A stretch of DNA of 64,000 bases from contig JBBSHE010000007.1 of the NCBI GenBank assembly GCA_038253325.1, positions 1 to 64,000 of the forward strand. The letters are read 5' to 3'. This document shows, piece after piece, positions 48,210 through 56,829 of this stretch. The translations under genes and the position numbers were made by a program. The notes under the pieces were generated by a model. The model ran no database searches. It saw only the letters and a program-made list of their open reading frames with translations, and was not told the DNA's origin. Each line of letters starts with the position of its first letter. Position 1 is the first letter of the stretch. Source of the DNA: JBBSHE01 sp038253325 (lineage in GTDB: Bacteria > Actinomycetota > Actinomycetes > Propionibacteriales > Nocardioidaceae).

Positions 48210-49250
48210 TCAGCCGGTGGCTCGGGCTGCGACCGTGACCCACTGCTCGAGGAGCGCGGCGGCGGCGCCGGTGTCGACCGCCGCGGCAGCGCGTTGCATA
48301 CCGTCCGCCAGCCGGTCGCGCAGTGGTCCGACCGCCGCGTCGAACACGGTGAGGCCAGCCGCCGCATTCAGCAGTACGACGTCGCGGACCGGGCCGGTCT
48401 CGCCGGCAAGGACGGACCGCACCACGTCGGCGTTGAAAGCGGCCGTGCCCCCGACCAGGTCGGCCACGTTGCAACGGGCGATCCCGACCTCGGCCGGGTC
48501 GAACGTCTCGGTCGTCACCACCCCGTCGCGGACGGACCAGACGTGTGACGTCGTGGTCGTCGTCAACTCGTCGAGCCCGTCGTCGCCGCGGAACACCAAC
48601 GCGTCGGTACCGCGCCCCGCGAGCACGCCAGCGGTGATCTCGGCCATCCTCGGGTCGGCGACGCCCACCGCCTGGGCACCCGGACGAGCCGGGTTGGCCA
48701 GCGGGCCCAGGAAGTTGAACGTCGTCCCGACACCGAGCTCGCGCCGGGGAACCGCCGAGTGGCGCAGCGCCGGGTGGAACATCGGCGCGAAGCAGAACGT
48801 GATCCCGACCTCGGTGGCGACCTGAGCGACCACGGACACCGGCAGGTCCAGTGGGAGCCCGAGCTCCTCCAGCACGTCGGCGGCGCCGCACGCAGACGAA
48901 GCGGCCCGGTTGCCGTGCTTGACCACCCGGGCGCCGGCTCCGGCCGCGACGATGGCGGCCATCGTCGAGATGTTGACGGTACGAGCCCGGTCGCCTCCGG
49001 TCCCCACGACGTCGACGAGGCGCCCGGGCACCTCGAGCGGAGTGGCGAACTCGTACATCGTCGCGACCAGGCCGTTGATCTCGTCGACCGTCTCGCCCTT
49101 GGACCGAAGGGCGACGGCAAAACCGGCGATCTGCGCCGGTGTCGCCTCGCCGGCAAGGATCTGACGCATCGCCCAGGCCGCCTGCTCGACGCTCAGGTCA
49201 TCGTGACACAGCAGACCGGCCAGGACCTGTGGCCACGAGTGCTCGGTCAT
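48210..49250 (-). CDS. trpD: Anthranilate phosphoribosyltransferase
   Basis: The 346-aa enzyme transfers phosphoribose from PRPP to anthranilate in tryptophan synthesis. Diagnostic motifs are DVVGTGGDRARTVNISTM at about 80-97 (PRPP and Mg), VKHGNRAASSACGAADVLE, and FNFLGPLANPARPGAQAVGV. ATG 49248-49250 overlaps the stop of the receiver-like gene (ATGA), so the two are co-translated. No other trp genes are nearby, as is usual for actinomycetes. Confidence 0.95.
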   Translation of the reverse strand: MTEHSWPQVLAGLLCHDDLSVEQAAWAMRQILAGEATPAQIAGFAVALRSKGETVDEINGLVATMYEFATPLEVPGRLVDVVGTGGDRARTVNISTMAAIVAAGAGARVVKHGNRAASSACGAADVLEELGLPLDLPVSVVAQVATEVGITFCFAPMFHPALRHSAVPRRELGVGTTFNFLGPLANPARPGAQAVGVADPRMAEITAGVLAGRGTDALVFRGDDGLDELTTTTTSHVWSVRDGVVTTETFDPAEVGIARCNVADLVGGTAAFNADVVRSVLAGETGPVRDVVLLNAAAGLTVFDAAVGPLRDRLADGMQRAAAAVDTGAAAALLEQWVTVAARATG

Positions 49251-49639
49251 TGACGGGTGACGGCGGTGCGACCTCGTACGAGCTCGACAACGGCATGCGC
49301 GAGCGCGAGCGGGTCGATCGGGTGCGTCACGACCGCCTCGGCACGCGACCAGGTTGCGAGCCAGCCATCCTGCGGGCGGCCGATGATGACCAGAATCGGG
49401 GGAGCCCGATAGATCTCGTCCTTGACCTGGCGGGCGATCCCGATCCCTCCGGCCGGCACCGCCTCGCCGTCGAGGATCGCCAGGTCGATGCCGCCGCGGT
49501 CGAACATCTGGATCACGACAGGCTCCGTCGCGCATTCGACGTACTCGAACTCCGGGAGGTCCGGATGAGGCCGCTTGCCGAGCGCGAGGATGACGTTGGT
49601 GCGTGTGTTGGCGTCGTCGCTGTAGACCAGCACCCTCAT
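49247..49639 (-). CDS. Receiver-like domain protein coupled to trpD
   Basis: This 130-aa CheY-like protein begins MRVLVYSDDANTRTNVILAL with an acidic pair, has LAILDGEAVPAGGIG at the usual phospho-Asp position, and VVTHPIDPLALAHAVVELV at its end. The conserved Lys of true receivers appears to be replaced by His-Pro, so it may be a pseudo-receiver. I chose the second ATG at 49637-49639, which has GGAAGG 8 nt upstream; the first, at 49643-49645, is too close. It overlaps trpD. Its signal and output are unknown. Confidence 0.8.
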   Translation of the reverse strand: MRVLVYSDDANTRTNVILALGKRPHPDLPEFEYVECATEPVVIQMFDRGGIDLAILDGEAVPAGGIGIARQVKDEIYRAPPILVIIGRPQDGWLATWSRAEAVVTHPIDPLALAHAVVELVRGRTAVTRQ

Positions 49640-49681
49640 CGACATCGCCTTCCTCGTCGCGGCCGAGACCTGCCGGCGATG

Positions 49682-50596
49682 CTATCGGGTCGGACTGGTC
49701 CGTCGAGCGGCTTCCTGGCGGTCGAGCGCCCGGTCGACACGTCCGGCCTCCCGCTGGCTGGCCTGGAACCACTGCACGAACAAGACGACGAAGACGAGCA
49801 GCCCGACGAAGTCGCCCGACGCCCACAAGATGCCGCCCGCGATCTGCTGGTCGTGCCGGGGCGACGGCGGCCACGTCCGGTGCAGGCCCTCGTAGTAGCC
49901 GCCGGCGATCAGCCGCGACGTCGACATGATCGTGACGCCGAGGAACGCGTGGAACGGCAGCGTGGCGAGCATCGAGAACATCCGGAACGGATGCGCTACC
50001 CGTCCGGGTACCGGGTCGAGTCCGAGCAGCGGCCAGAAGAACAGGCACCCGACGACGACGAAGTGCAGGTGCTGGACGTTGTGCAGCACGTCGGAGGTGA
50101 GGGTGGCCTCGTACCACCCGGAGAAGTACAGCACCCACGGGTTCGCGACGAACAACGCGAACGTGAGCGGCGGGAAGGTCAGCACCTTTGCAACCCGGCT
50201 GTGCAGGACCGCGAGGAGGACCCGCCGGGGCTGTACGGCCAGGGTACGAAGCGCCAACGTGACCGGAGCACCCAACGCCATGAACACCGGCACCACCATC
50301 GACAGCACCATGTGCTGAACCATGTGGATGCTCAGCAGCGTGTCGTCGTACGTGCCGAGCGACGAGCAGGTCGCGACGAGTGCCGCGCCCATCCCTACAA
50401 GGCAGAAGCTCAGCGTCCGCCACACCGACCAGTCATCGCCACGGCGCCGCAACGTCACGACCCCCCACAGGTAGAACGCGGTCACCACCCCGACAGCCAG
50501 CAGCGGGAGCAACTCGAAAGACCACGCGGTGAAGACCCGCTCGACCGTCAGCCGCGGGACGTCCGTGGCGTGGTCGACGAGCACGTGAAGGGCCAC
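49682..50596 (-). CDS. ctaG: Cytochrome c oxidase assembly protein, CtaG (caa3-type)
   Basis: The 304-aa protein has about seven membrane helices and matches caa3_CtaG family copper-handling assembly factors. Conserved His-rich stretches are SIHMVQHMVLSMVVPVFMAL, VLHNVQHLHFVVVGCLFFW and FHAFLGVTIMST. It should help build the CuB or CuA site of the aa3 oxidase encoded nearby. GTG 50594-50596 is preceded by TAGAGT at 8 nt with no ribosome site. It diverges from ctaE with 79 bp between starts. Confidence 0.9.
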   Translation of the reverse strand: MALHVLVDHATDVPRLTVERVFTAWSFELLPLLAVGVVTAFYLWGVVTLRRRGDDWSVWRTLSFCLVGMGAALVATCSSLGTYDDTLLSIHMVQHMVLSMVVPVFMALGAPVTLALRTLAVQPRRVLLAVLHSRVAKVLTFPPLTFALFVANPWVLYFSGWYEATLTSDVLHNVQHLHFVVVGCLFFWPLLGLDPVPGRVAHPFRMFSMLATLPFHAFLGVTIMSTSRLIAGGYYEGLHRTWPPSPRHDQQIAGGILWASGDFVGLLVFVVLFVQWFQASQREAGRVDRALDRQEAARRTSPTR

Positions 50597-50604
50597 AGCA
50601 AGCC

Positions 50605-50610
50605 ACTCTA
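50605..50610 (-). promoter_or_regulatory. -10 element TAGAGT for ctaG (leaderless)
   Basis: On the minus strand TAGAGT ends 8 nt before the ctaG GTG. Confidence 0.4.
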
Positions 50611-50663
50611 GGCACCCGTCTGCATAGCCGGGGGGTCGGTGCGCCGGCTATGACGCCGAGGCA

Positions 50664-50669
50664 CATAAT
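50664..50669 (+). promoter_or_regulatory. -10 element CATAAT for the ctaE-qcrCAB operon (leaderless)
   Basis: CATAAT, one mismatch from TATAAT, ends 6 nt before the ctaE GTG, and there is no ribosome site. It would drive the whole ctaE-qcrC-qcrA-qcrB operon. Confidence 0.6.
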
Positions 50670-50675
50670 GGCTGC

Positions 50676-51314
50676 GTGGCCACGTCTACTGCGATCCCGA
50701 CCGCACGGATGCACGGCCAGGTCGACCGGCCGAGCATGGTCAGTGTCGGCACGATCGTGTGGCTCGCCAGCGAACTGATGTTCTTCGCGGCGCTGTTCGC
50801 CGCCTACTACACGCTGCGGTCGGTGCTTCCTCAACTCTGGGCCCAGGAAACGCCGAAGCTGAACGTCCCGTTTGCCTCGGTCAACACCACGGTGCTGGTG
50901 CTGAGCTCGGTCACCTGCCAGCTCGGGGTGTTCGCGGCCGAGCGGGGCAAGGTCGGACGCAGTGGCCGGGCCTGGAACGTCCCGGGTTGGGGGCTGCGTG
51001 AGTGGTTCACGCTCACATTCGTCATGGGCGCGTTCTTCATCGGCGGCCAGACCTTCGAGTACGCGTCGCTGATCAAGGACAACGTCACGATCCCGGAGAA
51101 CTCGTACGGGTCGATCTTCTATCTGACGACCGGCTTCCACGGGCTCCACGTCACCGGCGGTCTGATCGCGTTCCTGTTCGTGCTCGGGCGTACGTTCCTG
51201 AGCCGAAGCTTCACCCACGAGCAGGCGGTGACCGCGATCGTGGTTTCCTACTACTGGCACTTCGTCGACGTGGTGTGGATCGGGCTGTTCGCAACGATCT
51301 ACCTGCTCCAGTGA
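50676..51314 (+). CDS. ctaE: Cytochrome c oxidase subunit III
   Basis: The 212-aa protein has five membrane helices and COX3 hallmarks: VWLASELMFFAALFAAYYTL, the FEYASLIKD segment, FYLTTGFHGLHVTGGLIAF and YYWHFVDVVWIGLFATIYLL at the C-terminus. It is the first gene of ctaE-qcrC-qcrA-qcrB, as in other actinobacteria where oxidase and bc1 complexes form a supercomplex. GTG 50676 is 6 nt after CATAAT. Confidence 0.96.
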   Translation: MATSTAIPTARMHGQVDRPSMVSVGTIVWLASELMFFAALFAAYYTLRSVLPQLWAQETPKLNVPFASVNTTVLVLSSVTCQLGVFAAERGKVGRSGRAWNVPGWGLREWFTLTFVMGAFFIGGQTFEYASLIKDNVTIPENSYGSIFYLTTGFHGLHVTGGLIAFLFVLGRTFLSRSFTHEQAVTAIVVSYYWHFVDVVWIGLFATIYLLQ

Positions 51315-51337
51315 CGGCCGAGAGAGGGGGTTGGCTC

Positions 51338-52168
51338 GTGCGGTTCCTTTCCACCAGACGCCGTCACCCGCTCGCTGGGATCGTCGTGGTGCTGCTCGGT
51401 CTGATCGCCGTCGGAGCGTTGTATTCCGCGCTTCGTCCGGCCATGGCGGACAGCGCGACGAGGACGGACACGGAGCTCGTCTCGCAAGGGCGACAGCTCT
51501 ACCTGGTGGGGTGCTCGTCTTGTCACGGGCTGAACGCCGAGGGGATCAAGACCAAGCGCGGCAACAACAACGGTCCTCCGCTGTACGGCGTCGGCGCCGC
51601 CGCCGTCGACTTCCAGGTCGGTACCGGCCGGATGCCGCTGACCCAGCCCGGCACCCAGGCGCTCCAGAAGGAGGTCGTCTACACCGACCAGGAGATCAAG
51701 GCGCTCGCCACCTACATCGCCTCCCTCGCACCAGGTCCGGCGATCCCCGACCAGAGCTACTGGAACACCAGCGACTCCACGAACGAAGACGTCGTCCGCG
51801 GCGGCGAGTTCTTCCGTACGAACTGCACGGCCTGCCACAACTTCGCCGGGTCGGGCGGCGCGCTGCCCAACGGCGGGTTCGCCCCGGAGCTCAGGGGCGT
51901 GAACCCCCGCTACATCTACGAGGCACTGCTGACCGGTCCAGGACAGATGCCGAAGTTCACGGACGGCACGCTCACGCCGCAGGACAAGAAGGACATCATC
52001 GCCTACCTCCACCAGCTTCAGGACCAGCCGAAGTACGGCGGCGCCGACCTCGGTCTGCTCGGGCCGGTCACCGAAGGACTTTGGGGTTGGCTCGGCGGCC
52101 TCGGCGCGCTCGTCGTCGCCGCGGCCTGGATCGGAAACAACGGCGCACGGGCAGGAAAGAAGCAGTGA
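51338..52168 (+). CDS. qcrC: Diheme cytochrome c subunit of the bc complex
   Basis: The 276-aa protein has an N-terminal membrane anchor (about 13-31), two heme-binding sites CSSCH (59-63) and CTACH (about 163-167), and a C-terminal membrane helix (WLGGLGALVVAAAWIG). It carries electrons from the Rieske protein to the aa3 oxidase directly, replacing soluble cytochrome c. GTG 51338 follows GAGAGGGGG. It ends in a GTGA overlap with qcrA. Confidence 0.95.
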   Translation: MRFLSTRRRHPLAGIVVVLLGLIAVGALYSALRPAMADSATRTDTELVSQGRQLYLVGCSSCHGLNAEGIKTKRGNNNGPPLYGVGAAAVDFQVGTGRMPLTQPGTQALQKEVVYTDQEIKALATYIASLAPGPAIPDQSYWNTSDSTNEDVVRGGEFFRTNCTACHNFAGSGGALPNGGFAPELRGVNPRYIYEALLTGPGQMPKFTDGTLTPQDKKDIIAYLHQLQDQPKYGGADLGLLGPVTEGLWGWLGGLGALVVAAAWIGNNGARAGKKQ

Positions 52169-53226
52169 CAGAGCCGCACGTTCCCGAGCACAGAGCGGCC
52201 TCCGACGAGGTGGCGGTCTCCGATGACCCCGTCCCCAACCCCGGGCTCCCCGAACACCTCCCGCGTCCCACGGACGTCGACGAGGCACTGGAGCGCCGCG
52301 CCGAGCGCCAGGTCGCGAGCCTGTTCCTCCTGGCCGGTCTCATGTCCGTCCTGTTCTGCATCGCGTACTTCTCCGTCGGTTCGCAGCAGACCTTCCTGGG
52401 CTACGGTGCGCAGAACCTGGCGCTGGGGGGAACCCTCGGACTTGCGTTGCTCGCCATCGGCGTCGGCGCCATCCAATGGGCCCGGAAGCTGATGAGCGAC
52501 CACGAGATCGTCGAGATCCGGCACTCCGCAGCATCCTCCCCGGACGACCAGAAAGTGGCGCTCGACGCGCTGCACGAGGGCACCGCCGAAAGCGGCATCG
52601 GCCGTCGGCCGTTGATCCGCAACAGCCTGCTCGGCGCGATGGCGATGCTGGGTCTGCCGGCGATCGTCTTGTTCCGCGACCTTGGTCCGCTTCCCGGCCG
52701 GGCGTACTACCACACCGTCTGGCGCCGGGGAGTCCGCATCGTCGTCGACGTCTCGGGTACGCCGCTGAGACCCGAAGACCTGTCGATGGACACACTCGTC
52801 AACGCGGAGCCGGAGCTGTTCTTCCCGCACCGGGACGCCAGTGGGAACGTCGTTCCGGCCACCTATGAAGGCACCGCGTTACAGGTCGAAAAGGCCAAGG
52901 CCGCCGTCGTCGTGGTACGGATGCCGCCGGAAGAGATCCATGCCAGTCCTCGTCGCAAGTCCTGGGGCGTCGACGGCATCCTCTGCTACTCGAAGATCTG
53001 CACGCACGTCGGTTGCCCGATCAGCCTGTGGGAGAAGCAGACCCGGCACCTGCTGTGCCCGTGCCACCAGTCGACGTTCGACCTGGCCGACAACGGCAAG
53101 GTGCTGTTCGGCCCGGCGGGGCGCCCGCTCCCGCAACTGCCGATCATGGTCGACAGCGCGGGCTACCTGGTCGCGCAGAGCGACTTCCACGAGCCGGTCG
53201 GCCCGAGCTTCTGGGAACGGGGGTAG
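52165..53226 (+). CDS. qcrA: Rieske iron-sulfur subunit of the bc complex
   Basis: This 353-aa protein has three N-terminal membrane helices, typical of actinobacterial QcrA: FLLAGLMSVLFCIAYFSVG, ALGGTLGLALLAIGVG and a third at about 156-170. The [2Fe-2S] ligands are in KICTHVGCP (about 277-285) and LCPCHQSTFD (about 296-305). GTG 52165 overlaps the qcrC stop. It shuttles electrons from menaquinol to QcrC heme. Confidence 0.95.
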   Translation: MTEPHVPEHRAASDEVAVSDDPVPNPGLPEHLPRPTDVDEALERRAERQVASLFLLAGLMSVLFCIAYFSVGSQQTFLGYGAQNLALGGTLGLALLAIGVGAIQWARKLMSDHEIVEIRHSAASSPDDQKVALDALHEGTAESGIGRRPLIRNSLLGAMAMLGLPAIVLFRDLGPLPGRAYYHTVWRRGVRIVVDVSGTPLRPEDLSMDTLVNAEPELFFPHRDASGNVVPATYEGTALQVEKAKAAVVVVRMPPEEIHASPRRKSWGVDGILCYSKICTHVGCPISLWEKQTRHLLCPCHQSTFDLADNGKVLFGPAGRPLPQLPIMVDSAGYLVAQSDFHEPVGPSFWERG

Positions 53227-53232
53227 GTTGAG

Positions 53233-54915
53233 ATGGCGATGAGCAACGCCGCTGCGGGACCCGTCAAGTGGCTCGACGACCGGATTGGCCTTGCCGGGCT
53301 GATGCGCAAGCAGCTACGGAAGGTCTTTCCCGACCACTGGTCCTTCATGCTCGGCGAGATCGCCCTCTGGAGCTTCGTGGTCTTGCTGCTGACCGGCACG
53401 TTCCTGACGTTCTGGTTCACGCCGAGCATGGAAGACGTCACGTACGTGGGCTCGTACGGCAAGCTCCGCGGTCTACCGATGTCAGCGGCGTTTGAGTCGA
53501 CCCTGCACCTGTCGTTCGACGTGCGGGGCGGGCTCCTGATGCGGCAGATGCACCACTGGTCGGCGAACCTGTTCCTCGCGGCAATGACCGTGCACATGCT
53601 TCGGATCTTCTTCACCGGGGCGTTCCGCAAGCCACGAGAGCTCAACTGGCTGATCGGGCTGGGCATGCTGATGCTCGGCATCATCGAGGGGTTCGCAGGC
53701 TACTCGCTGCCCGACGACCTGTTGTCGGGCACCGGGTTGCGGATCGCCGAGGGCATCATGCGCTCGGTCCCGGTCGTCGGCAGCTACGTGTCGTTCTTCG
53801 TGTTCGGTGGAGAGTTTCCCGGTCATTTGCTGATCCCGCGGCTCTACACCGTCCACATCCTGCTGATCCCGGGAATCCTGCTCGGCCTGATCACGGCGCA
53901 CATGCTGCTGCTCGTCTACCAAAAGCACACGCAGTGGCCAGGACCTGGGCGCACGAATGACAACGTGGTGGGTTTCCCGCTGCTGCCTGTCTACATGGCC
54001 AAGGCGGGCGGTTTCTTCTTCATCGTCTTCGGCGTCACCGCCCTGATGGGTGCGTTCTTGTCGATCAACCCGATCTGGTACTACGGGCCGTACAACCCGT
54101 CCCAGGTCACGGCCGGCTCCCAGCCCGACTGGTACATGGGATGGCTCGAGGGCGGTCTGCGCATCATGCCGCCGTGGGAGACGCACATCTTCGGGATCAC
54201 GATCATGTGGAACGTGATGGTGCCCGGCCTGTTCCTGATGGGCATCTTGTTCACGACCCTTGCCGCGTACCCGTTCATCGAGCAGTGGATCACCGGGGAC
54301 AAACGCGAGCACCACCTGCTGGAGCGTCCTCGCAACGCCCCGACCCGGACCGGTCTCGGAGCGGCCGGAATCACCGCCTACGGCCTGCTGTGGATCGCCG
54401 GGGGCAACGACCTGGTCGCCACCCACTTCGACGTCTCACTCAACGCGGTCACCTGGTTCATGCGGTTCGCGGTCTTCGTCGGCCCCGTGGTCGCCTTCAT
54501 CATCGCGCGGCGCTGGTGCATCTCCCTTCAGCGGCACGACGTCGACACCCTGCTGCACGGCTACGAGACCGGCATCATCGTGCGCTCCCCCACCGGTGCG
54601 TACTCCGAGGTGCACAGACCGGTCTCGCTGGACCAGGCGTACTTTCTCACCGCCCACGAGGACTACCGGGTGATCGAGGCGGTCCCGGAGGAGGACGCCA
54701 ACGGTGTCCGCGCGCCGGTCGGCCGGCACGAACGGCTGCGAGCCCGGCTGTCAGCGTTCTGGTATGCCGATGCGGTCCGCCGGCCGACGCGGGTCGAACT
54801 GGAGGTGGCGCGTCGCCACGCCGACCACGGTGAGCAGCACGCCGTCGAGGCACCAGGCAGACACGAACCTCCAGAAGACCACGTGGAACGCACGCTCGAG
54901 TCCAGCCACGACTGA
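53233..54915 (+). CDS. qcrB: Cytochrome b subunit of the bc complex
   Basis: The 560-aa polytopic protein binds two b hemes; His ligands lie in the helices containing MHHWSANLFLAAMTVHMLRI and PRLYTVHILLIPGILLGLITA. The Qo-site stretch NPIWYYGPYNPSQ is a PEWY-type variant. The C-terminal extension of about 110 soluble residues (SLDQAYFLTAHEDYRVIEAV) is usual in actinobacteria. ATG 53233 lies 6 bp after the qcrA stop. It ends the operon; 119 bp then separate it from the convergent L,D-transpeptidase gene. Confidence 0.95.
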   Translation: MAMSNAAAGPVKWLDDRIGLAGLMRKQLRKVFPDHWSFMLGEIALWSFVVLLLTGTFLTFWFTPSMEDVTYVGSYGKLRGLPMSAAFESTLHLSFDVRGGLLMRQMHHWSANLFLAAMTVHMLRIFFTGAFRKPRELNWLIGLGMLMLGIIEGFAGYSLPDDLLSGTGLRIAEGIMRSVPVVGSYVSFFVFGGEFPGHLLIPRLYTVHILLIPGILLGLITAHMLLLVYQKHTQWPGPGRTNDNVVGFPLLPVYMAKAGGFFFIVFGVTALMGAFLSINPIWYYGPYNPSQVTAGSQPDWYMGWLEGGLRIMPPWETHIFGITIMWNVMVPGLFLMGILFTTLAAYPFIEQWITGDKREHHLLERPRNAPTRTGLGAAGITAYGLLWIAGGNDLVATHFDVSLNAVTWFMRFAVFVGPVVAFIIARRWCISLQRHDVDTLLHGYETGIIVRSPTGAYSEVHRPVSLDQAYFLTAHEDYRVIEAVPEEDANGVRAPVGRHERLRARLSAFWYADAVRRPTRVELEVARRHADHGEQHAVEAPGRHEPPEDHVERTLESSHD

Positions 54916-55034
54916 GCCGCGTCTCCCGTTCTGACCAGGCGTGACCCGGTGACTCGCCCGGATGTTGTGCCGAGATGTACCCGGCGAACGACCTTCGCCC
55001 GCTGCTCCGACGCAACGACGGCTGTGGAAAACGG

Positions 55035-56267
55035 CTAGAGGGCAGAGCCGGTCTGGTATTGCCGCCAGGACACGTTCCAGTCCGTCCAACCGTTGCCCGG
55101 CTCGATCGGGCGGTTGGAGCCCGTCATCTCGACCGGGTCGCCGATGTGCGTGAGCTGGAAGAGGTAGTACGCGTTGTCGGGACTCATCCCGACGCAGCCA
55201 TGGCTCACGTTGTAGCTGCCCTGTGCATATATCGACCAGGGGGCCGCGTGGAAGAACTCGCCACTGTTCGTCAGCCGCTGCGCATACCGCACGTCGGGGA
55301 TGTTGAAGTAGTCGGGCGAGTTCTTGCTGATACCGATCGACTCGCCGGACATCGCCACGGAGCTCAACTTCTCCATGATCACCTTGATGCCGGAACGGGT
55401 GTCATTGCCCGGAGCACCACCGGTGACCGGGATGGTCCGGGTCAGGTTGCCGTCGACGTACACCCTCATGCGGTCAGTTGAGACGTTGGTCTTCAAGATG
55501 ATCGATCGACCGACGGTGAACGAGGACGTCACGCTCTGCTGGCCGAAGATGCCGTTACCGGCACTGGCTCCGTTGACGTCGGCGTTCACCGTCACCTTGG
55601 TCCCTGGTTTCCAGTAGTGCTGCGGCCGCCAGTGCACCTCCTGGTCGCTGATCCAGTACCAGGAGCCCGCCTGATGCGGTGTGGAGGTGACCGTCATCCG
55701 CCTCTCGAAGCCTGCGCGGTCGGAGACGGGCAGGTCGAACTTGACGATCACCGGCATCGCGATGCCGACGGTCGACCCGGAGGCCGGCTCGATCGTCGGG
55801 TAGGTCTGTTGGTCGAGGGACAAGCCGGTCGTCCTGAACCGGACCACGCGATGCGTGTTCAGTCCGGCGGAGTCGGTGGCCGCGGCGCGTACGACATACC
55901 GGGTAGCCGGGTCGAGCAGCGACGACGACGTCCACGTCGTCTTGTCCGGGCTGTAGGAGCCCGAGATCGGCGACTTACCGTGCTGCTTGAAGACCACCCG
56001 AGTCAAGGTGCCCTTGGCGACCGACACGGACACCGGAGTGTCGACGGCTACGGTCGAACGTCGCTTCACGTTCGCCGTGAGCTTGGCGACTGAGATCTTC
56101 GGGGCCGCTGACGGGGCGGCGTTGCCCGGAACGTTGGCACCGTTGTGGTTGTTGAGGGTCCGCGTGCCGACGTGGTTGCCGCTGCTGTTGCAGCCCGCGA
56201 CCAGCACAGCCAGCGCGACCACGCCAGCCGCCGAGGCAACCCGGTGTCGCGGTGCGATTCGCCGCAT
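55035..56267 (-). CDS. Lipoprotein L,D-transpeptidase with Ig-like domains
   Basis: The 410-aa protein has a lipobox LVAGC (lipidated Cys26), two Ig-like (BIG/DUF4106-like) domains at about 60-250 and a YkuD catalytic domain. The catalytic motif SHGCVGMSPDNAYYLF is at about 354. This is the LdtMt2-type layout that forms 3-3 peptidoglycan cross-links. I chose ATG 56265-56267 rather than GTG 56276 because GGGAG is at good distance only for the ATG. It lies on the same strand as ctaF, 166 bp downstream of it. Confidence 0.92.
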   Translation of the reverse strand: MRRIAPRHRVASAAGVVALAVLVAGCNSSGNHVGTRTLNNHNGANVPGNAAPSAAPKISVAKLTANVKRRSTVAVDTPVSVSVAKGTLTRVVFKQHGKSPISGSYSPDKTTWTSSSLLDPATRYVVRAAATDSAGLNTHRVVRFRTTGLSLDQQTYPTIEPASGSTVGIAMPVIVKFDLPVSDRAGFERRMTVTSTPHQAGSWYWISDQEVHWRPQHYWKPGTKVTVNADVNGASAGNGIFGQQSVTSSFTVGRSIILKTNVSTDRMRVYVDGNLTRTIPVTGGAPGNDTRSGIKVIMEKLSSVAMSGESIGISKNSPDYFNIPDVRYAQRLTNSGEFFHAAPWSIYAQGSYNVSHGCVGMSPDNAYYLFQLTHIGDPVEMTGSNRPIEPGNGWTDWNVSWRQYQTGSAL

Positions 56268-56433
56268 GCTTGGCACTCCCTTACGTCGACTGGCTTATGT
56301 CCGTTGTCTGGGCTCAAGCCTAACAACCAAGACATCGACGGCCACGGCGGCAAACCGTGACGCGCCCAGCCAACATGGCTGTCGCTGCAGAGAACACGCA
56401 CGGCTCGGGTAGTCCGTTGCCTCCGAGACATGC

Positions 56434-56829
56434 TCAATGTGCGTGTTCGCCCCGATAGTACTCGAAGATGAAGCCGCACAGCGCCATCGCGCCGAGGCCG
56501 GCGCCGATGACGAACAGCCACCAGCCGAAGACGACGCCGAGAACGCACAAAGCCAGGCAAAGCGCACACCACAACGGCCACCACGAGTACGGCGGGAAGA
56601 ACCCGAGCTCGCCGGCACCGTCGACGATCTCCGCCTCCTGTACGTCCTCCGGGCGCGGGTTCATCCGGCCAGCGTGGAACCCGAGGTAGAACGTCACCAG
56701 GGCCGAGAGCAACGTCGCCATCACGAGCGCACTGGTGCCGGTCGGGTCATACGAGAGATACCAGTATGTCGGTGTGACCACGACGAAGAAGAGCGCGAGG
56801 GCGCCGAAGACCCATGCCTCGACCTTCAC
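56434..56829 (-). CDS. ctaF: Cytochrome c oxidase subunit IV (actinobacterial)
   Basis: This 131-aa protein has four membrane helices and begins MKVEAWVFGALALFFVVVTP, typical of actinobacterial CtaF. A conserved acidic loop (RPEDVQEAEIVDGAGELGFF) and SWWPLWCALCLAL follow. Its ATG overlaps the ctaD stop (ATGA). It is a small structural subunit of the aa3 oxidase. Confidence 0.94.
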   Translation of the reverse strand: MKVEAWVFGALALFFVVVTPTYWYLSYDPTGTSALVMATLLSALVTFYLGFHAGRMNPRPEDVQEAEIVDGAGELGFFPPYSWWPLWCALCLALCVLGVVFGWWLFVIGAGLGAMALCGFIFEYYRGEHAH

